Origin: an uncultured Roseburia sp.
GTDB lineage: Bacteria > Bacillota > Clostridia > Lachnospirales > Lachnospiraceae
Direction of reading: 5' to 3'
DNA: 32,323 bases
Assembly: GCA_947246475.1 (NCBI GenBank)
Contig: CAMXSH010000029.1
Coordinates: 1 to 32,323 of the forward strand
This document shows positions 29,886-32,323 of the stretch, piece by piece. Made by a program: the position numbers and the translations under genes. How positions within the stretch are numbered: position 1 is the stretch's first letter; every line of letters begins with the position of its first letter. The notes under the pieces are model-generated. The model was not told where the DNA came from. It worked only from the letters and a program-made list of their open reading frames with translations, and did no database searches.

Positions 29886-30620
29886 ATGTATGATAGATTT
29901 GCTAATGTATATGACCGTATGATGTCAGAGACGCCCTATGATATGTGGTTTAAAAGACTGTTTGCATATCTGGAACGCCAGGGAAAGACCGATGGGCATC
30001 TGTGTGAACTGGGCTGTGGTACTGGTGAGATGTCGGGGCGTTTTGCCGATGTGGGATACGAGGTCACAGGTATCGACCTGTCCCCGGATATGCTGGCGCT
30101 GGCGGCAGAAAAGAAAAAGGATGGGCAGAATATTTTATATTTAAATCAGGATATGACAGATTTTTCGTTGCATAAGCCGGCAGATGTGGTACTATGTATA
30201 TGTGACTCCATCAATTATCTTCTGGAGGAAGATGAACTCCGGGGGTTTTTTGGCTGCGTCAGGGCAGCCCTGCCAGAGGATGGGCTGTTTTTGTTTGATA
30301 TGAAGACGGAATACTGTTATGAGGAAATCCTGGGAAACGAGATCCGGATGGAGGACGAGGAAGACTACACGGTGATATGGGACAATGCATACGATCCTGG
30401 GACAAGGATCAACGAGTACTTGCTGACGATGTTTATAAGGGAACCTGAAAGCGGGCAGTATGAGCGGTGGGATGAATGCCATCGTCAGAAGGCATATCCT
30501 CCGGAGAGGATCAGGGAGCTGCTCCGGGAGGCAGGTCTTGAACTTCGGGATAGTTTTGGCGAAGATATGGAGTCGCCGCCGGGCATTACAGATGAGAGAA
30601 TTTATTTTATAGCACAATAG
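29886..30620 (+). CDS. Class I SAM-dependent methyltransferase
   Basis: ATG 29886 has GAGGGGAGA seven bases before it and is preferred to ATG 29868, giving 244 residues. The fold is a Rossmann methyltransferase: motif I LCELGCGTGEMSGRF (~38-52), acidic end of strand 2 GIDLSPDML, motif for the adenine pocket NQDMTDF, and strand 4 DVVLCICDSINYLLEEDEL. The C-terminal half (FDMKTEYCYEEILGNE, then DECHRQKAYPPERIRELLRE) is as in many Firmicutes small-molecule or unassigned methyltransferases. The substrate is unknown. It follows addA by 40 bases and may be co-transcribed with addBA. Confidence 0.88.
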   Translation: MYDRFANVYDRMMSETPYDMWFKRLFAYLERQGKTDGHLCELGCGTGEMSGRFADVGYEVTGIDLSPDMLALAAEKKKDGQNILYLNQDMTDFSLHKPADVVLCICDSINYLLEEDELRGFFGCVRAALPEDGLFLFDMKTEYCYEEILGNEIRMEDEEDYTVIWDNAYDPGTRINEYLLTMFIREPESGQYERWDECHRQKAYPPERIRELLREAGLELRDSFGEDMESPPGITDERIYFIAQ

Positions 30621-30667
30621 TACAATGGATTTTATGTTGTATTTTAAAGAAAGGAATGCGATAAATT

Positions 30668-32323
30668 ATGAAGAGTAAATGGATAGTAGGAATGATGATG
30701 ATCTGCATGCTGTTCTGCGGTGTTATGTTCTGGCAGGCAGGCGGTCAGGCGTATGCAGACCAGACGGCAGTGGTAGCGACAGATAAAGGGGATCCGCTGA
30801 ATATGCGTGCAGGTGTGGGAACTGGCACAGCGGTGTTGATGGTGATCCCCAATGGCAGCCAGGTCACGGTTTTGGATACGGCAGCCGGCTCCGACGGGAA
30901 CGGAGCATGGTATAAGATCAGTTACAATGGGCAGGAGGGCTATGTGGCGGCAAAATACATTTCTTTCACGTCAACGCCGGCTCCATCCTCATCCCCATCA
31001 GCTGCGACCACAGTACCAACATCGGCGCCAACGCCTGTGCCTACATCGACACCGGCACCACAGCCGGAAAAAGTGACGGTATACCGGACGCAGACCACAT
31101 ATAAAAAGATCAGTGTACCAGCAAAATTGAGAAGAACCCGGACGGTCTCTAAGAGTTCATCCGGAAAACCGATGAAGGTAAATAAAAAAAATGTTGTTTT
31201 AAAAAAGAATAAAAGTGTAAAAATAATAGCAGAGAAAACCAAGGGAAACACAAAGTGGTTCAAGATTAGTTTTAAGTACAACAAAAAAACGAGAAAGGGA
31301 TACATAAAAAGCACGGACCTGAAACCGGTTTTGAAAAAAACCGCAGGAGGCGTCGTCACTGGAGTAAAGACGGCGCTTCGTGTAAGAAAGAAACCGGGGA
31401 ATTCCAATCCTTACTATAAGGTGAACGGCCGGATCATGGTCCTGGCAAAAAAACAGTATATCCAGATTCTCAAAGTAAGAACCGTAAAGAAAAAATTGTG
31501 GTACCGCATTTCATTTGATTATTATGGAAAGACCTATTATGGGTATGTGCAGGCGAAATATATCAAGCTGGCAAGAACAAGGGTGCAGAAAAAAGTTGCG
31601 GTAACCGTACTGAGTGAGAAACAGTTCGAGGAAGAGATGACCAGACAGGGATTTCCAGATTCCTACAAGGATTCCCTGCGCAAGCTTCACGCGGCCTATC
31701 CCTACTGGCAGTTCACGGCATATAAGACCGGGCTTGACTGGAATACAGCTGTGGCGGCAGAATCGAAACTTGGGGTAAGCTTGATCTCCAATTCCAAGTC
31801 AGCGGCGTGGAAATCCATGGAAGAAGGGGCTTATGACCCGGCTACGGGCAAATGGAAGGTATTTGACGGAAGTACATGGGTGGCGGCATCCAAAGAGGCG
31901 GTCAGCTACTATATGGATCCCCGCAATTTCCTGACGATCCAGGGAATCTTTCAGTTTGAACAGCTGGAATACCAGTCCCAGTATCAGACAAAAGAAGGGA
32001 TCAACCAGATCTTTATGAATACACCATTTTCCAATGCTTCCTTTAGTTATGTTGACGATGTTACCGGGGCAGAAAAGCAGATCAGCTATGCCGATGCTTT
32101 TCTGCAGGCGGCAAAAGAATCTGGTGTAAGTCCCTATCATCTTGCCTCCCGCAGCAAGCAGGAAGTGGTGACAGGACCATCTTCTACCAGTACGGCAGTG
32201 ACGGGAACTACAGAAAGCTATCCAGGTATCTTTAACTTTTATAATATTGGCGCTTACAGCGGGGCGACGCCAGTGTTGAACGGCTTGAAATGGGCGAGTT
32301 CTGGATCTACCTTTCTCCGTCCA
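30668..32323 (+). CDS. Secreted SH3-domain/N-acetylglucosaminidase cell-wall hydrolase (3' truncated by window edge)
   Basis: An open frame of 552 codons runs from ATG 30668 off the right edge. Residues 1-30 are a signal peptide (cleavage after AYA). Residues ~33-95 are a bacterial SH3 domain (LNMRAGVGTGTAVLMVIPNG, then GYVAAKYI). A Pro/Thr/Ser-rich linker follows (~98-135), then two more basic SH3-like segments (GYIKSTDL; ALRVRKKPGNSNPYYK, then GYVQAKYIKL). From ~310 onward is a glucosaminidase domain of the LytD/Auto type (YYMDPRNFLTIQGIFQFEQL, GVSPYHLASRSKQEV, FNFYNIGAY). Such enzymes cut the glycan backbone of peptidoglycan in growth or separation. The ribosome site (AAAGGA) is 12-13 bases from the ATG, longer than usual. 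Confidence 0.88.
   Translation, partial: MKSKWIVGMMMICMLFCGVMFWQAGGQAYADQTAVVATDKGDPLNMRAGVGTGTAVLMVIPNGSQVTVLDTAAGSDGNGAWYKISYNGQEGYVAAKYISFTSTPAPSSSPSAATTVPTSAPTPVPTSTPAPQPEKVTVYRTQTTYKKISVPAKLRRTRTVSKSSSGKPMKVNKKNVVLKKNKSVKIIAEKTKGNTKWFKISFKYNKKTRKGYIKSTDLKPVLKKTAGGVVTGVKTALRVRKKPGNSNPYYKVNGRIMVLAKKQYIQILKVRTVKKKLWYRISFDYYGKTYYGYVQAKYIKLARTRVQKKVAVTVLSEKQFEEEMTRQGFPDSYKDSLRKLHAAYPYWQFTAYKTGLDWNTAVAAESKLGVSLISNSKSAAWKSMEEGAYDPATGKWKVFDGSTWVAASKEAVSYYMDPRNFLTIQGIFQFEQLEYQSQYQTKEGINQIFMNTPFSNASFSYVDDVTGAEKQISYADAFLQAAKESGVSPYHLASRSKQEVVTGPSSTSTAVTGTTESYPGIFNFYNIGAYSGATPVLNGLKWASSGSTFLRP

Overview
The window looks like a chromosomal segment of a Gram-positive, spore-forming anaerobe of the Clostridia, most likely Lachnospiraceae. 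The grounds are spmA/spmB, the AddAB (not RecBCD) recombination nuclease, strong AGGAGG ribosome sites, an Agr-type peptide quorum-sensing locus, a Clostridia-like 6S RNA and moderate GC content. The assignment is inferred from gene content; no search was run.

Layout. 1-475: 3' end of feoB and the overlapping small Cys-rich FeoB-associated protein. 612-2629: a YwmB-like exported protein, a membrane-anchored metallophosphoesterase and a small membrane protein. 2652-5500: a soluble MCP-like signalling protein, divergent from a large zinc-ribbon membrane protein. 5476-10634: a DesK/NarL-type two-component system divergent from a three-gene ABC-2 exporter, an arrangement like LnrJK-LnrLMN of Bacillus. 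10708-11837: spmAB. 11850-13693: an XRE regulator and a MerR-methyltransferase fusion, bracketed by two related inverted repeats. 13752-17464: a complete agr-like locus in the order agrA, agrC, agrD, agrB, then an exported protein of unknown function. The 47-codon agrD is easily missed. 17504-18853 (minus): a hemerythrin / CheX-like / receiver fusion. 19245-19935: two further small XRE regulators. About 20036-20236: 6S RNA. 20316-22319: NadE. 22320-22769 (minus): a membrane-anchored FMN-bind-like protein. 22864-29845: addB-addA. 29886-30620: a SAM methyltransferase. 30668 to the window end: the start of an SH3/glucosaminidase cell-wall hydrolase.

The most interesting part is the agr locus. 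AgrD (predicted ring Cys28-Met32) would be processed by AgrB, sensed by AgrC and relayed to AgrA. The agrC-agrD gap holds two GTGTCGTTC repeats 20 bp apart, placed as LytTR-regulator sites are, followed by a TATAAT. A perfect 16-bp inverted repeat with a T-run overlaps that TATAAT. It could stop agrAC read-through while leaving transcripts from the agrD promoter unaffected. A similar repeat pair lies at 19019-19047, upstream of the XRE pair, and suggests a possible second target.

No tRNA, rRNA, CRISPR array, transposase or prophage gene was recognised.
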